A stretch of DNA of 64,000 nucleotides, from the NCBI RefSeq assembly GCF_965219595.1, contig NZ_OZ244781.1, forward strand, positions 3,286,001-3,350,000. Direction: 5' to 3'. Under the pieces are notes generated by a model. It was not told where the DNA came from and did not search any database. It was given only the letters and a program-made list of their open reading frames with translations. Within the stretch, counting starts at the first letter, position 1; the number at the start of each line of letters is the position of its first letter. Origin of the DNA: Poriferisodalis sp022821985. GTDB lineage: Bacteria; Actinomycetota; Acidimicrobiia; Acidimicrobiales; Poriferisodalaceae. The position numbers and the translations under genes were made by a program. Positions 33,195 to 41,619 of this stretch are shown here, piece by piece.

Positions 33195-33614
33195 ATGAAC
33201 ACCGCGCCGAACGGCTGGGCTTTCCCTGCCTCCATACGTGTCCAGGTCTGCCGCGGCTGTTGTTGCGGAACCGAGCGAAAGCACCCCGAGACCGATCACG
33301 ACGGGCAGCTCGCCGCAATCGCGGCCGTCGCTCGAACTCGCGTGGTGGACTGCGTGGACGAGTGCGCGTACTCCAATGTCGTGATCGTCCGCCGCGGCGA
33401 CGGGACATCGGTGTGGCTCGGCGGCATCAACGACGCAGCGCTCACTGATGCGGTGTGCGAATGGCTTGTCGACGGCGCCGCGCAGCCGCCGCCTCCGGTC
33501 CTTCAGTCGAAGGTCTTCATTCGAACGTCAAGTGCAGTCGGGGCAGATGCCGAAGACGTCGAGCCGGTGAGTGTTCGGCTGGAACCCGCTGGTGTCCAGC
33601 GCTTGGTCGAGTGA
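33195..33614 (+). CDS. Thioredoxin-like (2Fe-2S) ferredoxin-domain protein
   Basis: 139 residues. VQVCRGCCCGTERKHPETDH followed by TRVVDCVDECAYSNVVIVRR places four cysteines as in thioredoxin-fold 2Fe-2S ferredoxins. The first 95 residues hold the domain. The last 29 codons overlap the 3' end of the convergent Fur-family gene by 87 bp, so the tail sequence may be dictated by that gene. It lies 13 bp after the ATPase pseudogene and probably belonged to the metal uptake operon. Confidence 0.7.
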   Translation: MNTAPNGWAFPASIRVQVCRGCCCGTERKHPETDHDGQLAAIAAVARTRVVDCVDECAYSNVVIVRRGDGTSVWLGGINDAALTDAVCEWLVDGAAQPPPPVLQSKVFIRTSSAVGADAEDVEPVSVRLEPAGVQRLVE

Positions 33615-33977
33615 TGTCTGGAGGCTGCGTTCGTCCGCGGCGGGCATGAAGAAGTCGTCCACCGTGCCGCACACGGTGCAGATCGTGTGGTGGTGGCGGC
33701 CGATGATGTCCTCGGAGAACTCGTAGCGAGTGGGGTCATCGATCCCGACGACACGCCGGACGATGCCCACGCTTTCGAGATCGGCCATATTGCGGTACAG
33801 CGAGCTCTGGGTGAGGCGAGGCCGGAGCTCGAGCATCTCGGGGATGGTCGCCGGTCGAGCGGCGCGAACGAGAAGCTCCACGAGTTCTCGCCGACCCTTG
33901 GTGTAGAGCTGCCCGGCGTCATTCAGGCGGGCCGACACCAATTCGTGAGTCTCGGCGAGTCGCTCGCCCATCAGCAC
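33528..33977 (-). CDS. Fur-family metalloregulator, probably Zur-like
   Basis: 149 residues. The winged helix includes LTQSSLYRNMADLESVGIVRRV; the dimer and metal domain has GRHHHTICTVCG and a C-terminal DVFGICPDC, giving the two CxxC pairs of a structural zinc site. It should repress genes when loaded with its metal. Zur is preferred over Fur because the putative targets nearby include a COG0523 GTPase and a zinc-dependent RibA, but an iron role cannot be excluded. The start could be the second Met two codons in. No copy of the 19-bp palindrome is seen before this gene. Confidence 0.82.
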   Translation of the reverse strand: MLMGERLAETHELVSARLNDAGQLYTKGRRELVELLVRAARPATIPEMLELRPRLTQSSLYRNMADLESVGIVRRVVGIDDPTRYEFSEDIIGRHHHTICTVCGTVDDFFMPAADERSLQTSLDQALDTSGFQPNTHRLDVFGICPDCT

Positions 33978-34023
33978 ATTCTACCGAGACCGGTTGCGCC
34001 GGCTTGAAGGCACTACGCCGTCT

Positions 34024-34845
34024 CTATGCAGCGATCCGGGCAACGAATGCGGCGATTTCATCGATTACCTCGTCTCGGTTCGTCTCATTCACCAGTTCGT
34101 GGCGGGCGCCCTCGTAGAGGCGGATGGTCTTGTCGTTGCTGGGCATCGACTGCACCGCCTCGAGCGAGGCGCGGTAGTCGACGAAAGGATCGTCAGTGCC
34201 GTGGCAGAACAGCACCCCCATGGTGAGGGTGCTGACCTGGGCCTGGAATCGGTCCAGGGCGATGACCTCGGCTTCAAGCAAGGGCCGCTTGTACTTGCCT
34301 CGGTAGATGAGCGGATCGGTGGCGTAGGCCTCGACAGCGGCCGTGTCACGGGACATGCCCGAGAAGTCGGTCGTGGCGGGAGGCAGCTCTGGCTGCGCCA
34401 AAACCTCCCGGGCCCAGTTCCAGTCGCCGATCACTGCGCCAAGCAGGACGATGCCGGCGACATCGTCGGGGTATTCCTGGGCGAATCTTGAAGCGAGCAG
34501 CCCGCCCATCGAGTGCCCGATCATCACCATCGGCAGCTCCGGATGCTCGGCCCGCGCGATATCTACGAGCGTCCGGATGTCGTCGACCACGTGCTCGAAG
34601 TTGGTGATGAGCGCCCGCTCGCCGTCGCTGCGACCGTGCCCCATGTGATCCTCGCCGTAGATCACTGCGCCGTCGGCCATCAGCCGCTCGGCCAGGTGGC
34701 CATACCGGGCCGCGTACTCGGCGTAGCCGTGCACCACCACCACTATGCGGCGGGCCGGGCCGTCGGGCGCCCATCGCTCGTAGTGAATCGACCCCTCTGA
34801 CCCAGCGAACTTCGGCACGGGCGCGGTTCTAGCACTCCCGCACAC
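34024..34845 (-). CDS. Alpha/beta hydrolase, monoacylglycerol lipase-like
   Basis: 273 residues from GTG; another GTG nine codons in is equally possible. HGYAEYAARYGHLAERL near 40 and IGHSMGG (nucleophile Ser) match the monoacylglycerol lipase/lysophospholipase group. The acid is in HGTDDPF and the His in GARHELVNE. It probably cleaves fatty acyl glycerol esters in the cytoplasm. It is divergent from ribA, and the palindromic operator lies 23 bp beyond its start, so it may also be affected by that regulator. Confidence 0.83.
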   Translation of the reverse strand: MCGSARTAPVPKFAGSEGSIHYERWAPDGPARRIVVVVHGYAEYAARYGHLAERLMADGAVIYGEDHMGHGRSDGERALITNFEHVVDDIRTLVDIARAEHPELPMVMIGHSMGGLLASRFAQEYPDDVAGIVLLGAVIGDWNWAREVLAQPELPPATTDFSGMSRDTAAVEAYATDPLIYRGKYKRPLLEAEVIALDRFQAQVSTLTMGVLFCHGTDDPFVDYRASLEAVQSMPSNDKTIRLYEGARHELVNETNRDEVIDEIAAFVARIAA

Positions 34846-34867
34846 CGGCGCCCTTCGTGCTCAGTCT

Positions 34868-34886
34868 CGTAGGAACCGTTCTCATT
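34868..34886 (+). promoter_or_regulatory. Fur/Zur-like operator before ribA
   Basis: CGTAGGAA-CCG-TTCTCATT, related to the palindrome at 28871-28889. A TAGAGT hexamer begins six bases after it, the same offset as the TATGAT after the first operator. This identical geometry supports a shared regulator. It lies between the divergent lipase and ribA genes. Confidence 0.58.
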
Positions 34887-34931
34887 CTGGTTAGAGTTCC
34901 TGTCCGGCTTCCATCGTCGAAACACACCCCC

Positions 34932-35612
34932 ATGAGCACGGCACCCGACGAAACCCCGCACACCCTGGAACGGGTGGGCGAGGCCAAACTCCCCACGAAG
35001 CACGGCCTGTTCACGATCTTTGCCTACACCGGAGAGGGCGCGGGCGAACACGTGGCACTGGTCTTCGGCGATCCGCACTCGCGTCGCAGAGTCCCGGTTC
35101 GTATGCACTCCTCGTGCGTCACCGGCGACGTGTTCGGCTCGTTGCGGTGCGACTGCGGGCAGCAGCTTGAGCTCGCGATCCAACACGTGACCGGCGCAGG
35201 GGCCGGCGCGATCCTCTATCTCGACCAGGAGGGCCGCGGGATCGGGCTCGCCAACAAGATCCGGGCCTACCAGTGCCAGGACACCGGCTTCGACACCGTG
35301 GACGCCAACACGACGCTGGGTTTCGAGGCCGATCAGCGTGACTATGCGCCCGCGGCCGGGATCCTTCGTGACCTCGGCATCACTGACGTCGAGCTGCTCA
35401 CAAACAACCCCCACAAGGCAGAGAGCCTCCGCGAGAACGGGATCGCCGTGGAACGCGTGCCGCTCGCGGTGGTGCCGAACCTCCACAACCACCGATACCT
35501 CGAGACCAAGGCCCGCCGACTGGGCCATCAGCTTCCCGCCACGAACGGGCATCACCCGGCGTGGTCACAGCAGCAGGGGGATTTCCCAACAGATGAGCAC
35601 TTACACGCTTGA
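34932..35612 (+). CDS. ribA: GTP cyclohydrolase II
   Basis: 226 residues from an ATG; the open frame upstream covers the promoter. The zinc site is Cys62, Cys73 and Cys75 in SSCVTGDVFGSLRCDCG, followed by YLDQEGRGIGLANKIRAYQ and LLTNNPHK. It opens GTP to the first riboflavin precursor. It lacks the DHBP synthase domain found in the common actinobacterial RibBA fusion, so it may be an extra copy. The Fur/Zur-type operator in front makes it a candidate metal-responsive paralogue. It overlaps the next gene by 20 bp. Confidence 0.9.
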   Translation: MSTAPDETPHTLERVGEAKLPTKHGLFTIFAYTGEGAGEHVALVFGDPHSRRRVPVRMHSSCVTGDVFGSLRCDCGQQLELAIQHVTGAGAGAILYLDQEGRGIGLANKIRAYQCQDTGFDTVDANTTLGFEADQRDYAPAAGILRDLGITDVELLTNNPHKAESLRENGIAVERVPLAVVPNLHNHRYLETKARRLGHQLPATNGHHPAWSQQQGDFPTDEHLHA

Positions 35613-36780
35613 ACCCATGCCGACCACCCTCGTGGGAGAGGGCAGCGTCGCCGATCTCGCCGGGCACGTACGGGCCAACGGCAGCCGCGCCTTCGTGGTG
35701 AGCGACCCGGGCGTGCGCGCTGCGGGCATCGTCAACACGGTCATCGACGCGCTCACATCCCATGGCCTCGAATGGACGGTCTTCGACGACGTCGACCCCA
35801 ATCCGACCGATGCCAACGTGGCCGCTGGGGTGGAATCGCTGCGAGGATTCGGCACCGAAGACGTCGTGATGGTGCTCGTCGGCGGCGGGTCGGTCATGGA
35901 CTGCGGCAAGTACATCGCGATGGCAGCTCCGTCAGGCATCGAGGACTCGTCGCTTGCCTTCTCGCCCGAGCTCGACGACGCCGACCGGATCGACTTCGCC
36001 ACCCTGGCGCCGCCGGCTCGGGCCAGTGCGCCGTGCGTGCCCACGGTTGCCGTGCCCACCACCTCTGGCACCGCATCGGAAACCAACGGCGGCGGGCTGA
36101 TCACCCGGACAGAGGACCATCGCAAGCTGACGTTCAGCCACCCGGACGTTCGGCCGCGCGCTGTCGTGCTGGATCCGCTCCTGACCGTCGGGCTTCCGTC
36201 GGGTGCCACTGCGGTATGCGGCATGGATGTGCTGACGCACGCCATCGAGGCCTACACGTCCACCGCATCGAACCCCTACGCCGACGGCCTCGCGCTGCAG
36301 GCCATCCGGCTCACCGGGCAGTGGCTCCCCCAGGCCGTCGCCGTCGGCAGCGACGTGCAAGCCCGGGCGTCGATGCAGATCGCGTCCCACCTGGCCGGCC
36401 GTGCGTTCTCGTCGGGCCCGCTGCTGGGACTCGTCCATGCCACCGGTCATCCCGTCTCGGGCACCTTCGGCGCGGCCCACGGGCAGACGCTCGCCACCAT
36501 GCTCCCCCACATCATGCGCTTCAACCTCGAGTCGGTCTCCGACCGCTACGCCGACGTGGGCCAAGCGCTCGGCGTTGCCCGCGACCCACTGGCGGCCATC
36601 GAGGCAGTCGAGACGCTGTCGGCAACCGTAGGTACCGACCGCAGCCTCAGCGACCTCGGCGCCACGGCGCAGGACATCGACGGGCTCACCACCGACGCGT
36701 TGCGCGACCTCATCATTCTGAATACGCCGCGCTACCCGAGCCGGGAAGAAGTCCATGCGCTGTACGAACAGGCGATGTAA
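35593..36780 (+). CDS. Iron-containing (group III) alcohol dehydrogenase
   Basis: 395 residues starting at the ATG of MSTYTLEPMP, inside the end of ribA. LVGGGSVMDCGKYIAM is the NAD-binding loop; metal ligands appear in GMDVLTHAIEAYTS (Asp, His) and LVHATGHPVSGTFGAAHGQ (His, His). It oxidises or reduces an alcohol/aldehyde using iron or another divalent metal. Co-transcription with ribA behind a metal-responsive operator suggests that it belongs to a metal-limitation response. The substrate is unknown. Confidence 0.88.
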   Translation: MSTYTLEPMPTTLVGEGSVADLAGHVRANGSRAFVVSDPGVRAAGIVNTVIDALTSHGLEWTVFDDVDPNPTDANVAAGVESLRGFGTEDVVMVLVGGGSVMDCGKYIAMAAPSGIEDSSLAFSPELDDADRIDFATLAPPARASAPCVPTVAVPTTSGTASETNGGGLITRTEDHRKLTFSHPDVRPRAVVLDPLLTVGLPSGATAVCGMDVLTHAIEAYTSTASNPYADGLALQAIRLTGQWLPQAVAVGSDVQARASMQIASHLAGRAFSSGPLLGLVHATGHPVSGTFGAAHGQTLATMLPHIMRFNLESVSDRYADVGQALGVARDPLAAIEAVETLSATVGTDRSLSDLGATAQDIDGLTTDALRDLIILNTPRYPSREEVHALYEQAM

Positions 36781-36831
36781 GTGAGCCAGCACGACCGTCC
36801 TGGTTCTGGGGACCTCAGTAATCTCGCCGTC

Positions 36832-38010
36832 ATGGACGCTGCCGATGCCAAGAACATCGTTCGTGCCGAGATCGACCGCCTGACGCCGGCGCTGCTGGAT
36901 CTCTCGCACTCGATCCACGCCAACCCCGAGCTCAACTTCGAAGAGCACCACGCCCACGAAGCCCTGACCGGCGTGCTGGAAGGCAACGGGATCGACGTGA
37001 CGCGGGGCGCCTACGACATGCCGACCGCGTTCGACGCCCGCGTCGGCGCCGCCGACGGGCCCACGGTCGCGGTGCTGTGCGAGTACGACGCACTCCCTGG
37101 GATCGGCCATGCGTGCGGTCACAACATCATCGGCTCGGCGGGGCTCGGCGCAGGCATCGCAGTGGCGAAGGTCGCCGAGGCTCTCGGCGGGCGGGTCGCC
37201 ATTCTCGGGACGCCCGCCGAAGAGGGCGGCGGCGGCAAGGAGTTCATGGTCCGCCGCGGCGCCTTCGACGATGTCGATCTGGCGATGATGGTGCATCCCG
37301 CCGATCGCGACCTCCGCACATTTCACGCGATCGCCATCCAGCAGCTGCACGTGACCTACGACGGCCAGGCGGCCCACGCGGCTGCCTCACCGCACCGGGG
37401 CCGCAACGCTCTCGATGCAGCCGTGCTCGGCTACAACGCGGTTGCTGCGCTTCGCCAGCACATCCGGCCCGACGAGCGGATCCACGGCATCTTCACCGAC
37501 GCGGGCGACAAGCCCAACATCGTGCCGTCGCGCGCTGCAGCGGAGTGGTACGTGCGCAGCCACAAGATGGCGAGCCTCGAAACGCTCAAGGAGCGAGTGC
37601 AGCGATGCCTGCAGGGAGGCGCAGACGCCTCTGGGTGCGAGATGCAGGCCGAATGGATCGATCCGCCGTTCTACGACATGATCGACAACCACCCGCTGCT
37701 CGACGTGTACGTGCGCAACGCCATGGACGTCGGGCGTCATCCGTTGCCCTCGGAGGAAGGGTCGATGGTGGTCGGATCGACCGACATGGGCAACGTCAGC
37801 TACGCCGTCCCGTCCATCCACCCGATGATCAAGGTCGCCCCCGAGGGCACCCCGATTCACACACCGGAATTCGAGGTGTACACGGGTCGCGAGGAAGGCG
37901 ACCGGGCGGTCATCGACGGTGCGCTCACCCTGGCGCTCACCATGGTCGACTGCCTCGCCAGCGCGGACACTCGCGAAGAGATCCGTGCGGCATTTTCCCC
38001 GAGCGCATAG
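36832..38010 (+). CDS. M20-family amidohydrolase
   Basis: 392 residues from the ATG at MDAADAKNIV; a GTG directly after the preceding stop would add 17 residues without family similarity. LSHSIHANPELNFEEHHAHEAL, CEYDALPGIGHACGHN and GTPAEEGGGGKEFM are the binuclear-metal and catalytic motifs of M20 peptidases/amidases. Relatives cleave N-acyl amino acids or aminobenzoyl-glutamate. It follows the alcohol dehydrogenase gene closely and is probably in its operon. Confidence 0.87.
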   Translation: MDAADAKNIVRAEIDRLTPALLDLSHSIHANPELNFEEHHAHEALTGVLEGNGIDVTRGAYDMPTAFDARVGAADGPTVAVLCEYDALPGIGHACGHNIIGSAGLGAGIAVAKVAEALGGRVAILGTPAEEGGGGKEFMVRRGAFDDVDLAMMVHPADRDLRTFHAIAIQQLHVTYDGQAAHAAASPHRGRNALDAAVLGYNAVAALRQHIRPDERIHGIFTDAGDKPNIVPSRAAAEWYVRSHKMASLETLKERVQRCLQGGADASGCEMQAEWIDPPFYDMIDNHPLLDVYVRNAMDVGRHPLPSEEGSMVVGSTDMGNVSYAVPSIHPMIKVAPEGTPIHTPEFEVYTGREEGDRAVIDGALTLALTMVDCLASADTREEIRAAFSPSA

Positions 38011-38046
38011 CTTCACCGAACGAACAGCACAGGAGCGTTGCGTTCC

Positions 38047-38682
38047 ATGTCATTGACCCAGTACCGGATTGACCGCGACGGCGCAGACCGTCTCCTCTTT
38101 CTCATGCACGGCTACACCGCCGAGCAGCATCACCTCGCGTCCTATGTACCGCTCGTCGACCCAGACGAACGCTTCACTGCGATCGCGCCGAGAGGGCCGA
38201 TCGACATGCCCGACGGCGACGGCGCGGGCTGGTGGTCGATCGACCTCGAGACGTTCGAACAAGACATCTCGCAGTTCGGGCCCTCGCTCGAGAGGCTCGA
38301 TTCCTTCATCGCAGACGAGGCCGGCAAGGCTGGCGTGCCGCTCGAGCGGTGCATTGTGGGCGGGTTCAGCCAGGGCGGCTACCTGTCGCTGGCGCTCGCC
38401 GGCAGGGCTGGTGCGCCCCGCTACGCCGGCGTGTGGGCCATCTGCTGCGGTCTTCCGAGCGCGCCCGGGCTCAGCCTCGACCTGTCCAACGGCGACGGCC
38501 GACCGGCGCTCTTCCAGTGGGGAACCCGCGACCTCCTCATCGGCCAGGAACAGCCCAAAGAGGTGATCGCAGCTCTCGGCGATGGCGGATGGAACCTGCG
38601 ACACCACGCCTACGACATGGCTCACAGCCAGACCATCGAAATGATGATCGACGCCCGCGAGTGGCTCGCCGGCGTCCTCTGA
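38047..38682 (+). CDS. Alpha/beta hydrolase, phospholipase/carboxylesterase family
   Basis: 211 residues. LFLMHGYTAEQHHL near the N-terminus, GGFSQGGYLSLALAGRAG (nucleophile Ser in GFSQGG), the acid in WGTRDLLI and His in YDMAHSQTIEM match the small carboxylesterase/acyl-protein thioesterase family. AGGAG lies 11 bases before the ATG. It follows the M20 gene by 36 bp and is probably in the same transcript. Confidence 0.85.
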   Translation: MSLTQYRIDRDGADRLLFLMHGYTAEQHHLASYVPLVDPDERFTAIAPRGPIDMPDGDGAGWWSIDLETFEQDISQFGPSLERLDSFIADEAGKAGVPLERCIVGGFSQGGYLSLALAGRAGAPRYAGVWAICCGLPSAPGLSLDLSNGDGRPALFQWGTRDLLIGQEQPKEVIAALGDGGWNLRHHAYDMAHSQTIEMMIDAREWLAGVL

Positions 38683-38691
38683 GCTGTCCTT

Positions 38692-39714
38692 CTAGAGAGC
38701 GAGTTTGACCAGGCCTCCGTCGGCCCGACCGACCAGCAGGCAGTCCTCGCTGACCCACCGGAGGCGACTGGTCGCCTCATCAGACTCGAGCGCAGTCACC
38801 GGCGACAGGTCCTGGCCGGCGCGGGTCGGGGCCGCCCACACAATGGTGCGGCCATCTCCTCCCCCCGTGGCGACAGACTTGCCGGAGGGATCCCAATCGA
38901 GGTCCTCAATGTGCTTGTCGTGACCGGAGGCAGCGGCCGGCGCGGTACCGGCGGGGCCCTTGCCGCCGAAATCCCAGACGGTGATCTCGCCGAGGCACGC
39001 AACCGCGAGCCATCGGCTGTCGTGGCGGAACCCGATTCGCTCGATCTTGGACGGATAGCCGGACATCGAGAGGTCCTTGCCGCTCCAGAGCCGCCACAGA
39101 TGCACGGTCGCGTCTTGGGCGCCGGCGCAGGCCCATGCTCCGTCGGGGGACATCGCCAGCGACAGCAGCGACCCCTTCCAGTCGAAACGACGTCGACGGC
39201 CGGTCCGTGGCCCCACAACATCGTGCCAACCGATGCCGCCGTATGCGGTTGCACCGACACGGCTGCCGTCGGCCGACCAGGCGACCGCCGTCACCGTCGA
39301 AGGCTGGTCGTCGAAGTCGTGGAGGAGCGCACCGTCGAGGTCGGTGATGAGCAGGTGCCGGCCCGCACCGATCGCAAGCACGGGCGCGTTCGGCGACCAG
39401 GCCAGTGCCGTCACCCAGGCCGACGTGTCGACAACGCCCTTCCCAGCTCCGGTGCGGTCGTAGATGCGCACGCATCCGTCCTGGCCCCCGACTGCCACGC
39501 GGCTGCCATCGGATGACCAGGCAGCGCTCAGCACTCCCATCTCGTGCCGTTCCAGCGCAGTGGCCGAGCCGTCGTCGATGTCGATGAGGGCAGCGTCGCC
39601 GCCCAGGGACCCGACCACCGCCTGGCCTTGGTCCCGGCAGACCTCAAGAACCTGCACGTAGTCGTCGACGTCCACCCGCCACTGTGCGATGGGCGATGTC
39701 GCAGCGTCGGTCAT
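38692..39714 (-). CDS. WD40-repeat protein coupled to a COG0523 GTPase
   Basis: 340 residues from an ATG overlapping the upstream stop (ATGA); the frame open further 5' is inside the GTPase gene. At least six WD40-like blades can be seen, such as VLSAAWSSDGSRVAVGGQDGCVRIYD (cited as landmark), LSLAMSPDGAWACAGAQDATVHLW and IEDLDWDPSGKSVATGGGDGRTIVW. It probably forms a beta-propeller that binds another protein. The tight link to the GTPase suggests a metal-delivery partner, but no enzyme motif is visible. Confidence 0.85.
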   Translation of the reverse strand: MTDAATSPIAQWRVDVDDYVQVLEVCRDQGQAVVGSLGGDAALIDIDDGSATALERHEMGVLSAAWSSDGSRVAVGGQDGCVRIYDRTGAGKGVVDTSAWVTALAWSPNAPVLAIGAGRHLLITDLDGALLHDFDDQPSTVTAVAWSADGSRVGATAYGGIGWHDVVGPRTGRRRRFDWKGSLLSLAMSPDGAWACAGAQDATVHLWRLWSGKDLSMSGYPSKIERIGFRHDSRWLAVACLGEITVWDFGGKGPAGTAPAAASGHDKHIEDLDWDPSGKSVATGGGDGRTIVWAAPTRAGQDLSPVTALESDEATSRLRWVSEDCLLVGRADGGLVKLAL

Positions 39715-40694
39715 ACCAGGCAGGACCTGAAGCTGGCCTCCAGTGACTCTCGGTCGAGGTTGCGTCCGATGAACACGAGACGGTTGCGTCGTTCCTCGCC
39801 GTCTCCCCACGTCCCTTGGGGTTGGCCGTCAAGCAGCATGTGGACGCCCTGGAACACGTACCGCTCGTCCCAGCCGGCAATCGACAGGATGCCCTTGGAG
39901 CGGAAGATGTCGGTTCCCTTGGTGCGAAGGAGTTCGCCCAGCCATTCGTTCAGCTTGTCGATATCGAGGTCGCCATCGGCTTCGATCCCCACCGATGTCA
40001 CGCTGAGGTCGTGCTGATGCTCGGCATCGGGATCGAGGAACTCGGGATCGTCGGCCAGCACACGATCGAGAGAGAACGCGCCGACCTCGAGGATGGCATC
40101 AAGATCTACCTTTCCGTACTGGGTCCGGATAATCGGCGGCAGCGGGTTGATCTGTCGGATGCGGGTCTCCACATGGTCCAGTTCGTCGTTGTCGGCGAGG
40201 TCGATCTTGTTGAGCACGACCCGGTCGGCGAACGCCAGCTGCTCGACGGCCTCATTCTCGACCCCGTCGGGCTTCTCTTCGTCCAAGTGCGGGACCAGGT
40301 GCTTGGCGTCGACCACCGTGACGATGGCATCGAGCCGCAGCTGGGCTGACATCTCATCGTCGACGAAGAACGTCTGAGCCACCGGTGCCGGGTCGGCCAG
40401 CCCCGTCGTCTCGATGAGGATCTGGTCGAACCGGTCCTTGCGCCGCATCAGATTTCCGAGGATGCGGATCAGATCGCCTCGAACGGTGCAGCAGATGCAG
40501 CCGTTGTTCATCTCGAAGATCTCTTCTTCGGCATCGAGGACGATGGCATCGTCGATGCCGACCTCGCCGAATTCGTTCTCGATCACCGCAATCCGCTTGC
40601 CGTGCTGCTCGGTGAGGATGTGATTCAACAACGTTGTCTTGCCCGCACCGAGAAAGCCCGTCAGCACCGTCACAGGAACTCGATCATCAACCAT
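39711..40694 (-). CDS. CobW/COG0523-family metallochaperone GTPase
   Basis: 327 residues. GFLGAGKT at 13-20 is Walker A; NNGCICCTVRGDL with Cys66, Cys68 and Cys69 is the metal-binding CxCC motif; ETTGLADP and NKIDLAD complete the GTPase set. The C-terminal CobW domain holds the second half. Family members deliver zinc, cobalt or other metals, and many are under Zur control. A Fur/Zur-like palindrome ends six bases before the start, which supports zinc. Coupled by ATGA to the WD40 gene. Confidence 0.92.
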   Translation of the reverse strand: MVDDRVPVTVLTGFLGAGKTTLLNHILTEQHGKRIAVIENEFGEVGIDDAIVLDAEEEIFEMNNGCICCTVRGDLIRILGNLMRRKDRFDQILIETTGLADPAPVAQTFFVDDEMSAQLRLDAIVTVVDAKHLVPHLDEEKPDGVENEAVEQLAFADRVVLNKIDLADNDELDHVETRIRQINPLPPIIRTQYGKVDLDAILEVGAFSLDRVLADDPEFLDPDAEHQHDLSVTSVGIEADGDLDIDKLNEWLGELLRTKGTDIFRSKGILSIAGWDERYVFQGVHMLLDGQPQGTWGDGEERRNRLVFIGRNLDRESLEASFRSCLV

Positions 40695-40700
40695 GAGTTA

Positions 40701-40719
40701 GATGGTAATGATTCCCATT
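40701..40719 (-). promoter_or_regulatory. Fur/Zur-like operator before the COG0523 gene
   Basis: On the coding strand AATGGGAA-TCA-TTACCATC, matching the operator before the FecCD operon at 15 of 19 bases. It lies just 6 bp from the annotated ATG, so binding should block transcription or its initiation. If the first ATG is right the transcript must start upstream of or within the box; a later start codon is also possible. Confidence 0.6.
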
Positions 40720-40836
40720 CCCCTGCACACCGCGACGACGGTTAGTACTGCGCACACGCCGGGAGCAGGTGCTCAGTCCGCGGTGACTCGGGCAACGAAC
40801 GCAGCGAGCCCTGGTCCACATGAGTTTGCGCTTTAC

Positions 40837-40862
40837 CTCGCGATTGTGTAGTGAACCGCGAG
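40837..40862. promoter_or_regulatory. Inverted repeat before AbiE-type pair (autoregulation candidate)
   Basis: CTCGCG and CGCGAG arms separated by 14 bases, ending 13 bp before the antitoxin ATG. Antitoxins of this kind often repress their own promoter by binding such repeats. Only position and symmetry support the call. Confidence 0.4.
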
Positions 40863-40875
40863 ATAGTCTGCGTTC

Positions 40876-41619
40876 ATGGCTGTACCGCTTCTCGAAGCTC
40901 AGCTATCGCTTCGCATCAGCGCCCACGATCTGGGCCGCGTCACCCAGGCCGCCCACACCACGGGCGCGACGGTCGCGCAATTCGTCCGCGAGGCGGTGAG
41001 CGACAAGTGCAGGCAAGTCGAACAAGACAGGCCCGAGCCCGCCGCGGCCGAATTGCCCGCCGGGGGCCGCCCGCTGACGCGCAGCGAGCGCTTGATGCTC
41101 GCCGCAGTGACGCGCCACGCCGCCATCAGCAGCATCGCGGCCGCCTCGCGAGCGGCGGGCCTGTCCTGGTGGGCGGCGAAAGCAGCCTTGGAATCGCTGG
41201 CACGCCGCGGCGCAGTCAGGCAACGCACGTCGACGCAGGGCTGGCGCCACGGCATCCGCGAGCGCAGCACCTGGGAACCGGTGATGTCATTGCCCGGCTG
41301 GCGGCAGCTCCAAGCCCAGGCCCAGCATGTACGCCTGCCGGCGCCCGCGGCGCCGGGCGAGTTCAGCGGACCCGTCCCGCCCCAGTTCTGGCCGCTGATG
41401 TGGAACCATCCCGACCCGTCCTCGCTGAGTATCCCAGCCGACGCCGAATATGTCGCCCACCGCCTGCTCAACGGCCCATCGGCCCTCGCCGCGCTGTGGG
41501 CATCAGCGCGCTTACCCGTCGACGCCCTGCGGTCGTGCCTGGGGCTGCGCTCGACACGCCCGCACACCCGCGACCTCATCAACAACGCTCTCGTCCACCG
41601 CACCGCAGCCCCGTCGTGA
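40876..41619 (+). CDS. Putative AbiEi-like antitoxin with N-terminal RHH-type segment
   Basis: 247 residues. The N-terminal part LSLRISAHDLGRVTQAAHTTGATVAQFVREAV resembles a ribbon-helix-helix DNA-binding segment; residues about 65-115 look like a winged helix (AISSIAAASRAAGLSWWAAKAALESLARRGAV). The C-terminal domain is unassigned. Position directly before a nucleotidyltransferase toxin gene, with a GTGA overlap, fits the type IV AbiE arrangement in which this protein is the antitoxin and repressor. Confidence 0.62.
   Translation: MAVPLLEAQLSLRISAHDLGRVTQAAHTTGATVAQFVREAVSDKCRQVEQDRPEPAAAELPAGGRPLTRSERLMLAAVTRHAAISSIAAASRAAGLSWWAAKAALESLARRGAVRQRTSTQGWRHGIRERSTWEPVMSLPGWRQLQAQAQHVRLPAPAAPGEFSGPVPPQFWPLMWNHPDPSSLSIPADAEYVAHRLLNGPSALAALWASARLPVDALRSCLGLRSTRPHTRDLINNALVHRTAAPS

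Noticed and set aside
31475..33235. 586-codon minus-strand frame across the ISL3 element
   Set aside because: Runs through the IS boundary and opposite the transposase and ATPase genes; no family motifs.
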